Shown here: in pieces, positions 36,875 to 45,664 of the stretch
How positions within the stretch are numbered: position 1 is the first letter of the stretch
Layout of the letters: every line of letters begins with the position of its first letter
NCBI GenBank assembly: GCA_022820825.1
Contig: JAJEEU010000057.1
Location: 23,910 to 87,909, forward strand
DNA: 64,000 nt
Source of the DNA: Vicinamibacteria bacterium
Lineage (GTDB): Bacteria > Acidobacteriota > Vicinamibacteria > Vicinamibacterales > UBA8438
Direction of reading: 5' to 3'
Position numbers and translations under genes: made by a program
The notes under the pieces: generated by a model
Seen by the model: the letters and a program-made list of their open reading frames with translations, nothing else
Databases searched by the model: none
Told to the model about the DNA's origin: nothing

Positions 36875-37783
36875 CTATCCGGTGACGACGACCGTGATGT
36901 CCTCGTACGACATCAGTCCACCGTCGTCGGCCCAGGCGCGCAGCACGTAGGTGCCGGGCTCGTCGAACGTGGCGGAGGCCTCCCAGCGGTTGTCGGCAGG
37001 TGCGCTGGGCGCAGCCCAACCCGACGCCCACGGCGAATTGGCGCCGTCGCGCATGTCCTCCCAGACGGAGATCTGCCTGGGGCTGAACTTCACGTCGGAA
37101 CCTTCGCCGCGGTAGACGATCCACGACAACCACAGGCCCGAGGCGCTGTCGGGGGTGCTGCGGAACCGGAACGGAATGTTCGGCAGGGGCCGCGGTTCCG
37201 GAATCCCGTCGTCGGTGACGTAGGCCGCGAGCTGCAGCGGCTGGCCCACCTTCACCTCGCGCGTCAGCGGACCGTCGACGCGCAGCTCGGGCGGCTCGTT
37301 GCCGGCCAGCTCGTACAGCCCGCCGCCGCCGCCGCCGGCGCCCTTGTTGTTCTGGATGACGGTGTCGTCGGTGTAGTAGTCGATCAGCAGCGAGCCGTAG
37401 GCGCGCTCGGTGACGCCGTTGGTGGTCAGCGTCCAGACCAGCTCCTTTTCACCGAAATCGGCCGGCACGCGCACCTTGAAGATGAACCGGTTGCGCCGCG
37501 GATAGAAATACGTCGGCTGCCCGTAATCCGGGCCGCCGGGCTCGATGTTGTTGTCCGCTCCGACCGGGACGTGGAGCTCCTCGGCCCAGTTGCGGTTGAA
37601 GTAGCCGAACAGCAGGTTGAACGAGCCGTCCTCGTTCTCCTCCCAGCCTTCGAAGGCCGGAGCGATATTCTGACCGCGCGGTGTCGTAACCTGCGCGTTC
37701 ACCACCGGCAGCCCCGCCAGCACCACCGCGAGTCCCGCCGCGAGCGCGGCAACCGCCGCTGCCTGCATCAACCTGAACGACAT
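36875..37783 (-). CDS. Secreted B-family beta-rich partner protein
   Basis: This 302-residue protein has a signal peptide ending near residue 30. Family blocks are IAPAFEGWEENEDGSFNLLF, GYFNRNWAEELHVPVGADN, NIEPGGPDYGQPTYFYP, RNRFIFKVRVPADFGEKE, LVWTLTTNGVTERAYGSLL, DYYTDDTVIQNNKGAGGGGG, VGQPLQLAAYVTDDGIPEP, WLSWIVYRGEGSDVKFSP, ISVWEDMRDGANSPWASGW and a terminal TYVLRAWADDGGLMSYEDI. It is the last of eight minus-strand genes (46992 to 36875) and follows A4 by 36 bases. It is most like the B protein at 40984-41910. Confidence 0.8.
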   Translation of the reverse strand: MSFRLMQAAAVAALAAGLAVVLAGLPVVNAQVTTPRGQNIAPAFEGWEENEDGSFNLLFGYFNRNWAEELHVPVGADNNIEPGGPDYGQPTYFYPRRNRFIFKVRVPADFGEKELVWTLTTNGVTERAYGSLLIDYYTDDTVIQNNKGAGGGGGGLYELAGNEPPELRVDGPLTREVKVGQPLQLAAYVTDDGIPEPRPLPNIPFRFRSTPDSASGLWLSWIVYRGEGSDVKFSPRQISVWEDMRDGANSPWASGWAAPSAPADNRWEASATFDEPGTYVLRAWADDGGLMSYEDITVVVTG

Positions 37784-37819
37784 GAAATCACCCCCAGTGC
37801 GCTTGCGAAAAGCGGCCGC

Positions 37820-39304
37820 CTACTGCTGGTCCTGCGCAGCCGTCCCCTCGTCGAACTGCCCGCACAGCGGACAACCGAGCACATAATCGCCCGCGTCCAG
37901 ATCCAGGGTCTCGCGCCGTTCGGCCAGCTCCTGCGCGAACTGCTCTTCGCTCAGGTACATGCCCTGCGTCAGGCTGATCATCATCTGGTCTATCGAGCGG
38001 TGCCCCAGACCGGACCAGTTGCGCCCGTCGGCCACGTTGCGGTTGGCCGGCGTCGTGTCGAAATAACCGGTGATGCGCAGGATGGTGCCCTTGGGAAGCA
38101 GCGGCGCGGCATGGTCTTGGTAGACATAGGCCCGCACCCAACTGTGGTTGTAGCCCGAGCAGCTCAGCGTCTCGCTCAGGCCGTTCGGATAGATCGCGTC
38201 GAGACACTGCCGCACGCCCGCCGCGTGCAGGTGCGGCTCGAACAGCGACAGCTTCGCGTTCTGCGGCAGGGTCTGGTACGCCACCACCGCCTGGTCCGCC
38301 TGGTTGCCCCGTACGTCGATGTTGAGCGTGCCGGCGAACAGCGCGGAATTCGTGTACTCCGGTTCGTAGCCCCGCGGGTGGAACTTGAAAGCGATGTCCA
38401 GGCGGGTCTTGGTGTGCGAGCCGGTCGAATGGAGATGCGCCGACGTGAACGCGATGCGCGAGCCGGCCTTCAGCAACTGCCCGGCGCGCGGGTCGAAGTG
38501 GTCGGCGTTGCGGCCGACCTCGTGCACCGGCCAGAAGCCCTGTCCGGCAGCCTCGGCGGCGCGGCGCTCGAACTCGGCCGGATCCTCCTCACGCAGTCTC
38601 TCGAGTTCCTCGTCGCTGATCCGGTCGTCGTTCACGGCGTTCCAGATCATGTGGTGGATGGCGAAGTTCGACCCGACCGTGGACCGCTTGGCAGTCGTCG
38701 TCGGCTCCCGTTCGCTGACTTCCTTCTGCTCCACCGCGGCCACGTAGCGATCCTCGGTCAATCCCGTCGGCGTCTCGCCGATGGCCCCCCACCAGTCCGG
38801 ATCAGAGGCGCCGACCTCTACCGTGGGCGACGAGATGATCAGATCCGGCTCGCCGATGGACCACTGGTCCGCGGCGAGGAACTCCAGCGGCGGCGGCATG
38901 TCGGCCGGGTTGCCGAGCGGCGCGCCGTTGTCGACCCAGGTCGCAATCGCTTCCACCTCGGCGTCGCTGAGGGACGGATCGTTCTTGAAATCCTGGATGC
39001 CGATGTCCTTCTCGATGTACCACGGCGGCATGGCTTCCGGCTTGTTGCGCAGTCCGGTGCGGTTCTTGATGCTCCGCGCCCAGGGACGGACGTCTTCGTA
39101 GGTGATGAGCGACATCGGCGCGCCGGCGCCGGGGCGGTGGCAGTTCTGGCAACTGCGCTGGAGAATCGGCGCGATGTCCTTCTCGAAGGTGACCTCGTGG
39201 TCCGCGTCCTGGGCCACGGCCAGCGGCGGCGCCAGCAGCAACGCGCCCGCCGCGATAGAGAAGACCGCCAGTGCTGTCCGTATCCGGGTCCACCGTGTCG
39301 TCAT
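37820..39304 (-). CDS. Secreted cytochrome c-type II copper monooxygenase (A4)
   Basis: The ATG at 39304 follows AGGGAG by 8 bases; an ATG 48 bases upstream lacks a site. The 494-residue product has a signal peptide ending near residue 32, haem motif CQNCH at 52-56 and a PHM-like region with His217-His218 (FAIHHMIW), His290 and His292 (SAHLHSTG), His358 and His360 (EPHLHAAG) and Met441 (SIDQMM). A C-terminal CPLC pair is present. It is nearly collinear with A5 (same length, 494 residues), which lies 152 bases upstream, so these two are the most recent duplicates by appearance. Confidence 0.88.
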   Translation of the reverse strand: MTTRWTRIRTALAVFSIAAGALLLAPPLAVAQDADHEVTFEKDIAPILQRSCQNCHRPGAGAPMSLITYEDVRPWARSIKNRTGLRNKPEAMPPWYIEKDIGIQDFKNDPSLSDAEVEAIATWVDNGAPLGNPADMPPPLEFLAADQWSIGEPDLIISSPTVEVGASDPDWWGAIGETPTGLTEDRYVAAVEQKEVSEREPTTTAKRSTVGSNFAIHHMIWNAVNDDRISDEELERLREEDPAEFERRAAEAAGQGFWPVHEVGRNADHFDPRAGQLLKAGSRIAFTSAHLHSTGSHTKTRLDIAFKFHPRGYEPEYTNSALFAGTLNIDVRGNQADQAVVAYQTLPQNAKLSLFEPHLHAAGVRQCLDAIYPNGLSETLSCSGYNHSWVRAYVYQDHAAPLLPKGTILRITGYFDTTPANRNVADGRNWSGLGHRSIDQMMISLTQGMYLSEEQFAQELAERRETLDLDAGDYVLGCPLCGQFDEGTAAQDQQ

Positions 39305-39456
39305 CGAAGCATCTCCCTGCGAGAATCGGTGAAATGGCGCAAGAATATTCAACCTGCGAATGTTATCACAGGCACAGGACGCACGGATCTACTCCATCGC
39401 GAGTCCGGGTCGCCCGGGCCGCGCCCGCGTAGTCCGTGCCGTTACGCGCGCCTCCG

Positions 39457-40941
39457 CTACTGGTCCTGGTTCTGTCCGGCGTCCGCGGACCAGGCGCCGC
39501 AACCCGGGCAGCCCGTCACGTACTGCCCGGGCGTCAGGTTCAGCGCGCGCCGCCGCTGCTCCAGCTCCGCGGCGTACTGCTCGTCCGAGAGCCGCACGCC
39601 CTGCGCCAGGTTGATCAGCATGTTGTCAATCGAGCGGTCGCCCATTCCGGCCCAGTTGCGCGGATCGGCCACGTTCTTGTTGCCGGGCGAGGTGTCGAAA
39701 TAGCCCGTGATGCGCAGCACCGTGCCCTTCGGCAGCACCGGGGCGGCGTCCTCGGCATAGGAGTACGCCCGCACCCAGGAATGGTTGTAACCGGCGCAGC
39801 TCAGCGTCTCCATCCGGCCCGTGTCCGGGTAGATCGCGTCCAGGCACATCCGCGTGCCGGCCGCGTGCAGGTGCGGCTCGAAGATGGTCAGCTTCGCATG
39901 GAACGGCAGCGTCCTGAACGACTCGATCTTCTGGTTCGCCGTGCCGCCACGGATGTCGAGGTCGCCGGTGCCGTACGCCAGCAGTATGTTGGTGTACTCC
40001 GGCTCGTAGTCGCGCGGATGGAACTTGAAGCCGATGTCGAGGCGCGACTTCATGTGCGTGCCGGTCGAATGCAGGTGCGCCGAAGAAAAGATGATGTTCG
40101 AACCGGCTCGCAGCAGCAGGCCGGCCTTCGGGTCGAAGTAGTCGGCGTTGCGCCCCACCTCGTGGACCGGCCAGAAACCCTGCTCGATGACCGATGCGCC
40201 GACCCGGCGCGCGTACTCGTCCGGATCGGACTCGCGCAGCGCCTCCAACTCCTCGAGCGTGTACTCGTCGGGATGGACGACGTTCCAGACCAGGTGGTGG
40301 ATGCCCCAGCGCGACCCGACCGTTTCGCGCCCGCCCGTGGGCTCGACGTCGTTGATCTCCTTCATCTCGATCGCCGCGACGTAGCGGTCCTCCGCCAGCC
40401 CCTCGATCGCCGAATCGCCGATCGGTCCCCACCAGTCGGGATCCGACGCCCCGATCTCGATTGAAGGCGACGACACGATCAGGTCCGGCTCGCCGATGGT
40501 CCACACGGACGCGTCGGGGAACTCGAGCGGCGGCGGCGCGTCGGCCGGATTGCCGCGCGGGGCCCCGTTGTCGACCCAGTCCGCGATCTTCGCGACCTCC
40601 TCGTCGCTCAGCGAGACGTCGCCCTTGTAGTCCTGGATGCCGATGTCCTTCTCGATGTACCAGGGGGGCATCGCGTCCTGCTTGTCGCGCAGGCCGGTGC
40701 GCTGTCTGATGCTGCGCGCCCACGGCCGCGTGTCCTCGTAGGTGATCAGCGACATCGGCGCGCCGCCGTCGGGGCGGTGGCACTGCTGGCAACTGCGCTG
40801 CAGGATCGGAGCGATGTCCTTCGACCAGGTGACTTCACCTGCGGCGTCCTGCGCCGCCGCCGGCGCCGCCAGGCCCGCCATCAGCAACGCCGCCGCCAGA
40901 CCGAATGCCGACCGCCGACCGAATCGTGTCATGTCGCGCAT
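39457..40941 (-). CDS. Secreted cytochrome c-type II copper monooxygenase (A5)
   Basis: The chosen ATG (40941) follows GGGAG; a more distant in-frame ATG was rejected, and an ATG three codons downstream is possible. The 494-residue product has a signal peptide ending near residue 31, haem motif CQQCH at 51-55 and PHM ligands His215-His216 (GIHHLVW), His289 and His291 (SAHLHSTG), His357 and His359 (EPHLHAAG) and Met441 (SIDNML). A C-terminal CPGC pair is present. It follows a B gene by 42 bases within the eight-gene minus-strand run. Confidence 0.88.
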   Translation of the reverse strand: MRDMTRFGRRSAFGLAAALLMAGLAAPAAAQDAAGEVTWSKDIAPILQRSCQQCHRPDGGAPMSLITYEDTRPWARSIRQRTGLRDKQDAMPPWYIEKDIGIQDYKGDVSLSDEEVAKIADWVDNGAPRGNPADAPPPLEFPDASVWTIGEPDLIVSSPSIEIGASDPDWWGPIGDSAIEGLAEDRYVAAIEMKEINDVEPTGGRETVGSRWGIHHLVWNVVHPDEYTLEELEALRESDPDEYARRVGASVIEQGFWPVHEVGRNADYFDPKAGLLLRAGSNIIFSSAHLHSTGTHMKSRLDIGFKFHPRDYEPEYTNILLAYGTGDLDIRGGTANQKIESFRTLPFHAKLTIFEPHLHAAGTRMCLDAIYPDTGRMETLSCAGYNHSWVRAYSYAEDAAPVLPKGTVLRITGYFDTSPGNKNVADPRNWAGMGDRSIDNMLINLAQGVRLSDEQYAAELEQRRRALNLTPGQYVTGCPGCGAWSADAGQNQDQ

Positions 40942-40983
40942 CGTGTATGTCTCCCGTGCTCCAGCTTCCTGGCCGCGCAGCAC

Positions 40984-41910
40984 CTACTGCTGCTGCGCCG
41001 CATCGCCAGTGACGACCACCGTTATGTCGTCATAGGACATGAGGCCGCCGTCGTCGGCCCATGCACGCAGTACGTACGTCCCGGGCGCGTCGAACGTCGC
41101 CGTCGATATCCAGCGGTCGTCGGGCGGCGCGGGCGGCACCTTCCAGCCGAGCGACCAGTTGGAGTTGCCCCCCTCGGACGCCGGCCGCATGTCCTCCCAG
41201 ACGGACGGCTGCAGCGGGTCGAACGTAACCGCCTCCCCCGCTCCGCGGTAGACGAACCAGGCCTGCCACAGCCCGGAGGTGCTGTCGGGCGTGACCTGGC
41301 CGGTCTGCATCAGCGTCCGCGGCCGCGGCATGCCGTCGTCGGTGACTACCGCAGCGAGCTCGAGCGGCTCGCCCACCGCCACTTCGCGCCGCGTGGGCCC
41401 CTCGACGCGCAAGTTCGGCGGCACGTTGCCGGTCAGTATGTACTGCCCCCCGGCGCCGCCGCCCGCGCCCTTGTTGTTCTGGATGACCGTGTCGTCGATG
41501 AAGTAGTCGATCAGCAGCGAGGCGTACGCCTTCTCCGTCTGCCCGTTGCTGGTCAGCGTCCAGACGAGCTCCTTGTCACCGAAGTCCGGCGGGACCTGAA
41601 TCTTGAACAGGAACCTGCTGCGCCGCGGATAGAAGTGCGTGGGCTGCCCCTGGTCGGGGCCGCCCGGCTCGATGGTGTTGTCCGGACCTGTCGGAACGTC
41701 GATCCGCTCGCCCAGGTTGCGGTTGAAGTAGCCGAACACCAGGTTGAACGAGCCGTCCGGATTCTTCTCCCAGCCTTCGTAGACCGGGGCGACGTTCTGC
41801 CCGCGAACGGCCGAGGAAGTCACCTGGGCGGTGATTTCCGGGCTGCCGGTGACGATGACCGCCAGACCGAGTGCGGCGGTCAAGGCGCATAGGGTCGACC
41901 TCGCCATCAT
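40984..41910 (-). CDS. Secreted B-family beta-rich partner protein
   Basis: This 308-residue protein starts at the first of two adjacent ATGs, 7 bases after GGAGG. A signal peptide ends near residue 29 (EITAQ). It carries the same blocks as the B protein at 36875-37783, including VYEGWEKNPDGSFNLVF, GYFNRNLGERIDVPTGPDN, GQPTHFYPRRSRFLFKI, LVWTLTSNGQTEKAYASLL, DYFIDDTVIQNNKGAGGG and TYVLRAWADDGGLMSYDDI. It lies between another B gene (88 bases upstream) and A5 (42 bases downstream). Confidence 0.8.
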   Translation of the reverse strand: MMARSTLCALTAALGLAVIVTGSPEITAQVTSSAVRGQNVAPVYEGWEKNPDGSFNLVFGYFNRNLGERIDVPTGPDNTIEPGGPDQGQPTHFYPRRSRFLFKIQVPPDFGDKELVWTLTSNGQTEKAYASLLIDYFIDDTVIQNNKGAGGGAGGQYILTGNVPPNLRVEGPTRREVAVGEPLELAAVVTDDGMPRPRTLMQTGQVTPDSTSGLWQAWFVYRGAGEAVTFDPLQPSVWEDMRPASEGGNSNWSLGWKVPPAPPDDRWISTATFDAPGTYVLRAWADDGGLMSYDDITVVVTGDAAQQQ

Positions 41911-41998
41911 GGCGTTCCCTCCTGCTTCCGCTCTCCGAGACGCCGGCCGGCTGCTACCCCAAACGGGTTATGCGTAACAAGCTACCACGCTGCGGGCC

Positions 41999-43054
41999 TC
42001 AATGCACGACGATGGTCAGGTCCGCCGGCGTGAGCCGCATCGCGTCGCTGGCAAACGCCCGCAGCGTGTACGTCCCGGGCTCGCTGAAGGTCACCGTCGT
42101 CTCGAACGTCGCCGACGTCCAGCCGTCGCCGTCCACGGCCGTCGATTGGTCGCTGCCCGGTCGGACTCCCGGGTAGCGCCGCTGCTGCGTGCCGGTGGGC
42201 TCCACCTCCTGCTCCGCCACGGCGCGCTGGAAGTCCGGCGGGTCGATGCCTGCATCCTTTGGCCCGCGGTAGACGACCCAGTGCAGCGACAGCCCGTTGC
42301 GGGCCGGCCGCGGACGCCGGTACCAGGGAATGTTGTCCGGCACGGCGGGCGCATCCGGCGGCGGCGTCAGCGCCGGCACGCCGCGGATGGCCTGCCCCGT
42401 GCCGCCCGCACTGCGTTGGGGCGGCAACCGGCCCGGAAGATCGTCGTCCTCGACGACCGCGATCAGCCGTAGCGGCTGGCCAACCGCCACGGTCGAGCGC
42501 TCCGCGCTCACGGCCAGCCGCGGAGGCTGATTCGAATACCACTCGGCCTTGGCGCGTCCGAAGCCGAGCCCCGTGTTCTTGACGATGGTGTCCTCGTCGA
42601 TCTCCCACTCCGGCTGCAGCCAGGCGATGGCGGTCTGCTCGCTGCCGTTGTGGCGCAGCGTCCAGACCAGGCCGTCCTCCAGGGCGGATCCCATCCCCGC
42701 GGGCGCCGGCACGGAGAACACGAAGCGGTGCGTGCGCGGATAGAAGTAGGCCGGCTGGCCGCGGTCGGGCTCGCCCGGCGAGAAGAAGTTGTCCGGGCCC
42801 ACCGGTATGCCCGGCTGCTCCCGGTAGTTCCGGTTGAGATAGCCGAAGTACAGCGTGATGCCGCCGTCGGGATCGCGCTGCCAGCCTTCGTAGATCGGCT
42901 GCACGTCCTGGCCCGTGTCGAAACGCTGCTGCGGCTGCAGGACGAGCGGCACGTCACGGCGGTCCACCTGCGCTTCCGCGGCGGACGGTGCTGCGAAGCA
43001 CAGCACGCCCACGACTGAACAGGCCAGCAACATCCGGCGCAGCATGGGTGCCAT
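41999..43054 (-). CDS. Secreted B-family protein with proline-rich insertion
   Basis: The ATG at 43054 lies 14 bases after the A6 stop; a very long frame through A6 is a shadow. The 351-residue product is the longest and most divergent B protein. Signal peptide ends near AAEAQ. Shared blocks are VQPIYEGWQRDPDGGITLYF, GYLNRNYREQPGIPVGPDN, FFSPGEPDRGQPAYFYP, HRFVFSVPAPAG, GLVWTLRHNGSEQTAIAWL, VGQPLRLIAVVEDDDLPG and a final TYTLRAFASDAMRLTPADL. A proline-rich stretch (ALTPPPDAPAVPDNIPW region) is inserted before the LHWVVYRG segment. It pairs with A6. Confidence 0.78.
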   Translation of the reverse strand: MAPMLRRMLLACSVVGVLCFAAPSAAEAQVDRRDVPLVLQPQQRFDTGQDVQPIYEGWQRDPDGGITLYFGYLNRNYREQPGIPVGPDNFFSPGEPDRGQPAYFYPRTHRFVFSVPAPAGMGSALEDGLVWTLRHNGSEQTAIAWLQPEWEIDEDTIVKNTGLGFGRAKAEWYSNQPPRLAVSAERSTVAVGQPLRLIAVVEDDDLPGRLPPQRSAGGTGQAIRGVPALTPPPDAPAVPDNIPWYRRPRPARNGLSLHWVVYRGPKDAGIDPPDFQRAVAEQEVEPTGTQQRRYPGVRPGSDQSTAVDGDGWTSATFETTVTFSEPGTYTLRAFASDAMRLTPADLTIVVH

Positions 43055-43068
43055 GAGCCGCCCCCGGG

Positions 43069-44331
43069 CTAGTTGTCGGAGCTCGCCTTGCGGCGCGCCT
43101 CCAGCTCGGCCTGGTACTCCTCGTCGGTCAGGTCGTACCAGTTGATCCAGCCGAACGCCATCTCGTCGATCGTCCGGTTGCCGCTGCCCGCCCAGTTGTT
43201 GGCATCGTGATTGCCGCGGTGCGCCGCGGTGTTGTCGTGGTAGCTGATGACGTGCATGGTCGTGCCGGCCGGATAGATCGGCTGCGCGTCGTCCGCGTAG
43301 TTGTAGACGATGTGCCAGTTGAAGTCGAAGTTGGCGCAGCTCACCATCTCGGTGGTCGCGTCCGGATAGATCAGCTCCAGGCACTGCCGCGTGCCGAGGA
43401 AGTGCATGTGCGGCTGGAAGCCGGTCAGCTTGCCGGGGAGGTACATCTTCGTGTAGCCGTCGTGCCGCGTGATCTGGCCGGCCGGAATGTCCAGTTCCCC
43501 GGCGAGGCCGAGCTGCCGCGACCAGAGAACGTGATCCGGCTCGTACCCGCGCGGATAGAACTTCAGCCCCAGATCGGTCCGGTCGACGACCTCCTCGCCG
43601 ACCGAGTGGTAGTGGAAGCTGAAACGCACCTGCGCGTCCGCCGGGAACAGCTTGCCCGTCCCCTCGGGATAGCGGTCGGCGTTCTTGCCCACCGCGTACT
43701 CGTTCAGGAAGAGATCGTTGGAGCTGTCGTCGGCCATCGGGTTCGGATCCGTGACCGCGTACGTCAGCGCGTGGTGCACGACGCGCAGGTCGCCCGCCCG
43801 CGTCTGAATCGCCTGGATGTAGCGGTCCTCCGTGACGCCCGACGGCACGATGTAGTCGCCCCACCAGTCGCCCGCCTCGGCCGGCACCGTGTGCGGCGGC
43901 GAGGTGACGATGACGTCGGGCTCGATGGTCCAGGCGCCGAAATCCTGGAACTCGACCGGCGGCGGCAGGTCGGCAGGATTGCCCCGTGGCGCGCCGCCGT
44001 CCACCCACGCGACGACCGTCGCGATCTCCTCATCGGTCAGCGAGCGGTCTTCCTTGAAGCGCTGCACGCCGACCTTCTTGTCGATATGCCAGGGCGGCAT
44101 CTCGCGAGCCGCCACCTTGTTGCGGATGGAGCGGGCCCACGGGCGCGTCTCCTCGTACGTCATGAGGGACATCGGCGCCATGTTGTTCTCGCGGTGGCAC
44201 ACCTGGCACGACCGCTGCAGAATGGGCGCCACGTCCTTCGTGAACGTGACCTCCGTATCCTGCGCCGCCGCGCTGGCGGGCGCGCCGGCGGCAAGGATGA
44301 CGACCGCGGCAATGCTGGCGCCGACTCTCAC
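43069..44331 (-). CDS. Secreted cytochrome c-type II copper monooxygenase (A6)
   Basis: I place the start at a GTG (44329-44331) because GGAGG lies 6 bases upstream and the signal peptide (VVILAAGAPASAAAQ) begins there; the ATG 54 bases upstream has no site. The 420-residue product has haem motif CQVCH at 42-46 and PHM ligands His186-His187 (RVVHHALT), His240 and His242 (FSFHYHSVG), His308 and His310 (QPHMHFLG) and Met391 (TIDEMAF). The YNH block of other copies is replaced by FDFNWH. It is the first A gene of the A-B-B-A-A-B array and follows the amidohydrolase pair by 70 bases. Confidence 0.87.
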   Translation of the reverse strand: MRVGASIAAVVILAAGAPASAAAQDTEVTFTKDVAPILQRSCQVCHRENNMAPMSLMTYEETRPWARSIRNKVAAREMPPWHIDKKVGVQRFKEDRSLTDEEIATVVAWVDGGAPRGNPADLPPPVEFQDFGAWTIEPDVIVTSPPHTVPAEAGDWWGDYIVPSGVTEDRYIQAIQTRAGDLRVVHHALTYAVTDPNPMADDSSNDLFLNEYAVGKNADRYPEGTGKLFPADAQVRFSFHYHSVGEEVVDRTDLGLKFYPRGYEPDHVLWSRQLGLAGELDIPAGQITRHDGYTKMYLPGKLTGFQPHMHFLGTRQCLELIYPDATTEMVSCANFDFNWHIVYNYADDAQPIYPAGTTMHVISYHDNTAAHRGNHDANNWAGSGNRTIDEMAFGWINWYDLTDEEYQAELEARRKASSDN

Positions 44332-44401
44332 TGGCGTCCTCCGTCTTCCGTCAAGGGTGGTTGACCACACATTATCGCATGCCATTGCCTTCTCCGGCGG
44401 T

Positions 44402-45664
44402 TCAGCGGCACTCGCGGGAGAGTACTTCCGACTCGATGACCACGCCGCAGACGTGGGTGGTGTACTCGAACGGATCGCCGTCGAAGAGGACGAGATCGGC
44501 GTCCTTGCCGACCTCGACGGAACCGACCCGGCCGTCGACGCCGAGGATGCGGGCCGCGCCGAGGGTCACGGCTTCGAGCGCCCGCTCGCGGCCCAGGCCG
44601 TTGGCGGCGGCGATGGCGGCCTCCCACAGGAGCACGCGCGTCTTGGGGACGTAGCCCTCGAAGCCGGTCTGGATGGCGAACGGAATGCCGGCCTCGTCGA
44701 GCCGGGCGGCGGTCTCGAACGAACCGGTGCGCACGCGGCTCATCGGCGGATGGACCACGACCGGCACGCCGGCGGCGCGAATCTCGTCCAGCAGCAGGTA
44801 CGCCTCGGCAGCGCCGTCGAGCACCAGGTCGAAGCCGAATTCGCGCTGCAGCCGCAGCGCCGCGGCGATCTCGGTGGCCGTGTTGGCTGTGACCAGCAGC
44901 GACAGCTCGCGTTCGAGCGCACGGACCAGCGCCTCCTGCGCCAGGTCGCGGGCCGGCGGCTCGGGAGCATCCGCACCGCCCCCCGCCGCGCGTTGCGCGC
45001 GATCGCGATACGCCTGCGCATCGATCAGCGCGGCGCGCAGCATCGCGACGCCCTTGGATGATGTCCCCGGCGACTCGAAGTTGGAGGCCACGGCCCTGCC
45101 GAGCGTCGCCGCCAGCATCCGCGCCGGCGCCACCGTCGCCTCCTCCACGTTGCGGCCGCGGGTCTTGACAATCATCGTCTGGCCGCTGATCAGCGCGCCC
45201 GGACCATGGCCGGTGTGGAGCGTCGTCACGCCGTACGAGCGCACCCATTCGACGAGCGTCTCGGTGGCGTCGTAGGCGTCTACGGCGCGCAACTCGGGCT
45301 GGATGGGCGCCGTGCGGTCGAGCTGGTCCTGGTCGCGGACCTGGCCGGCATCGCTGTTCAGCGCTCCCGAGAGGCCGACGACGGAATGCGCATCCACGAG
45401 GCCGGGAGTGACCACGACTGCTTCGAGCACCTCGACGCCGGCGGGGATGTCCGCCTCGGACGCCGGACCGACCCATTCGATGCGGCCGTCGGCGCCGGCA
45501 ATCACGACGGCGTCCTCCATGGGCGGTCCGGATACCGTATGGAGCGTCCCGGCCCGGACGGCAACCTGAGCGGCGGCCGGCGCCGCCGCGCCGGCCACGA
45601 GGACCACCGCCAGCGTAATGCGATGCAGGGCGATCCGCCGCCGGTGGCTCGCGCGCCCGTTCAC
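44402..45664 (-). CDS. Exported amidohydrolase-like protein with lost metal ligands
   Basis: This 420-residue protein has a signal peptide ending near residue 33 and the overall amidohydrolase layout (N-terminal composite barrel, VVTPGLVDAHS strand, GVTTLHTG, LISGQTMIVKTRG, C-terminal GARILGVDGRVGSVEVGKDADLVLFDGDPFE). Compared with its coupled neighbour, metal positions are changed: HSH becomes HSV, the HHTH segment becomes TANT, IQHGTE becomes LDGAAE and NTDDF becomes QTGFE. It is therefore likely a non-catalytic homologue, perhaps a subunit that stabilises or regulates the neighbour. Its ATG overlaps the neighbour's TGA (ATGA). Confidence 0.82.
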   Translation of the reverse strand: MNGRASHRRRIALHRITLAVVLVAGAAAPAAAQVAVRAGTLHTVSGPPMEDAVVIAGADGRIEWVGPASEADIPAGVEVLEAVVVTPGLVDAHSVVGLSGALNSDAGQVRDQDQLDRTAPIQPELRAVDAYDATETLVEWVRSYGVTTLHTGHGPGALISGQTMIVKTRGRNVEEATVAPARMLAATLGRAVASNFESPGTSSKGVAMLRAALIDAQAYRDRAQRAAGGGADAPEPPARDLAQEALVRALERELSLLVTANTATEIAAALRLQREFGFDLVLDGAAEAYLLLDEIRAAGVPVVVHPPMSRVRTGSFETAARLDEAGIPFAIQTGFEGYVPKTRVLLWEAAIAAANGLGRERALEAVTLGAARILGVDGRVGSVEVGKDADLVLFDGDPFEYTTHVCGVVIESEVLSRECR

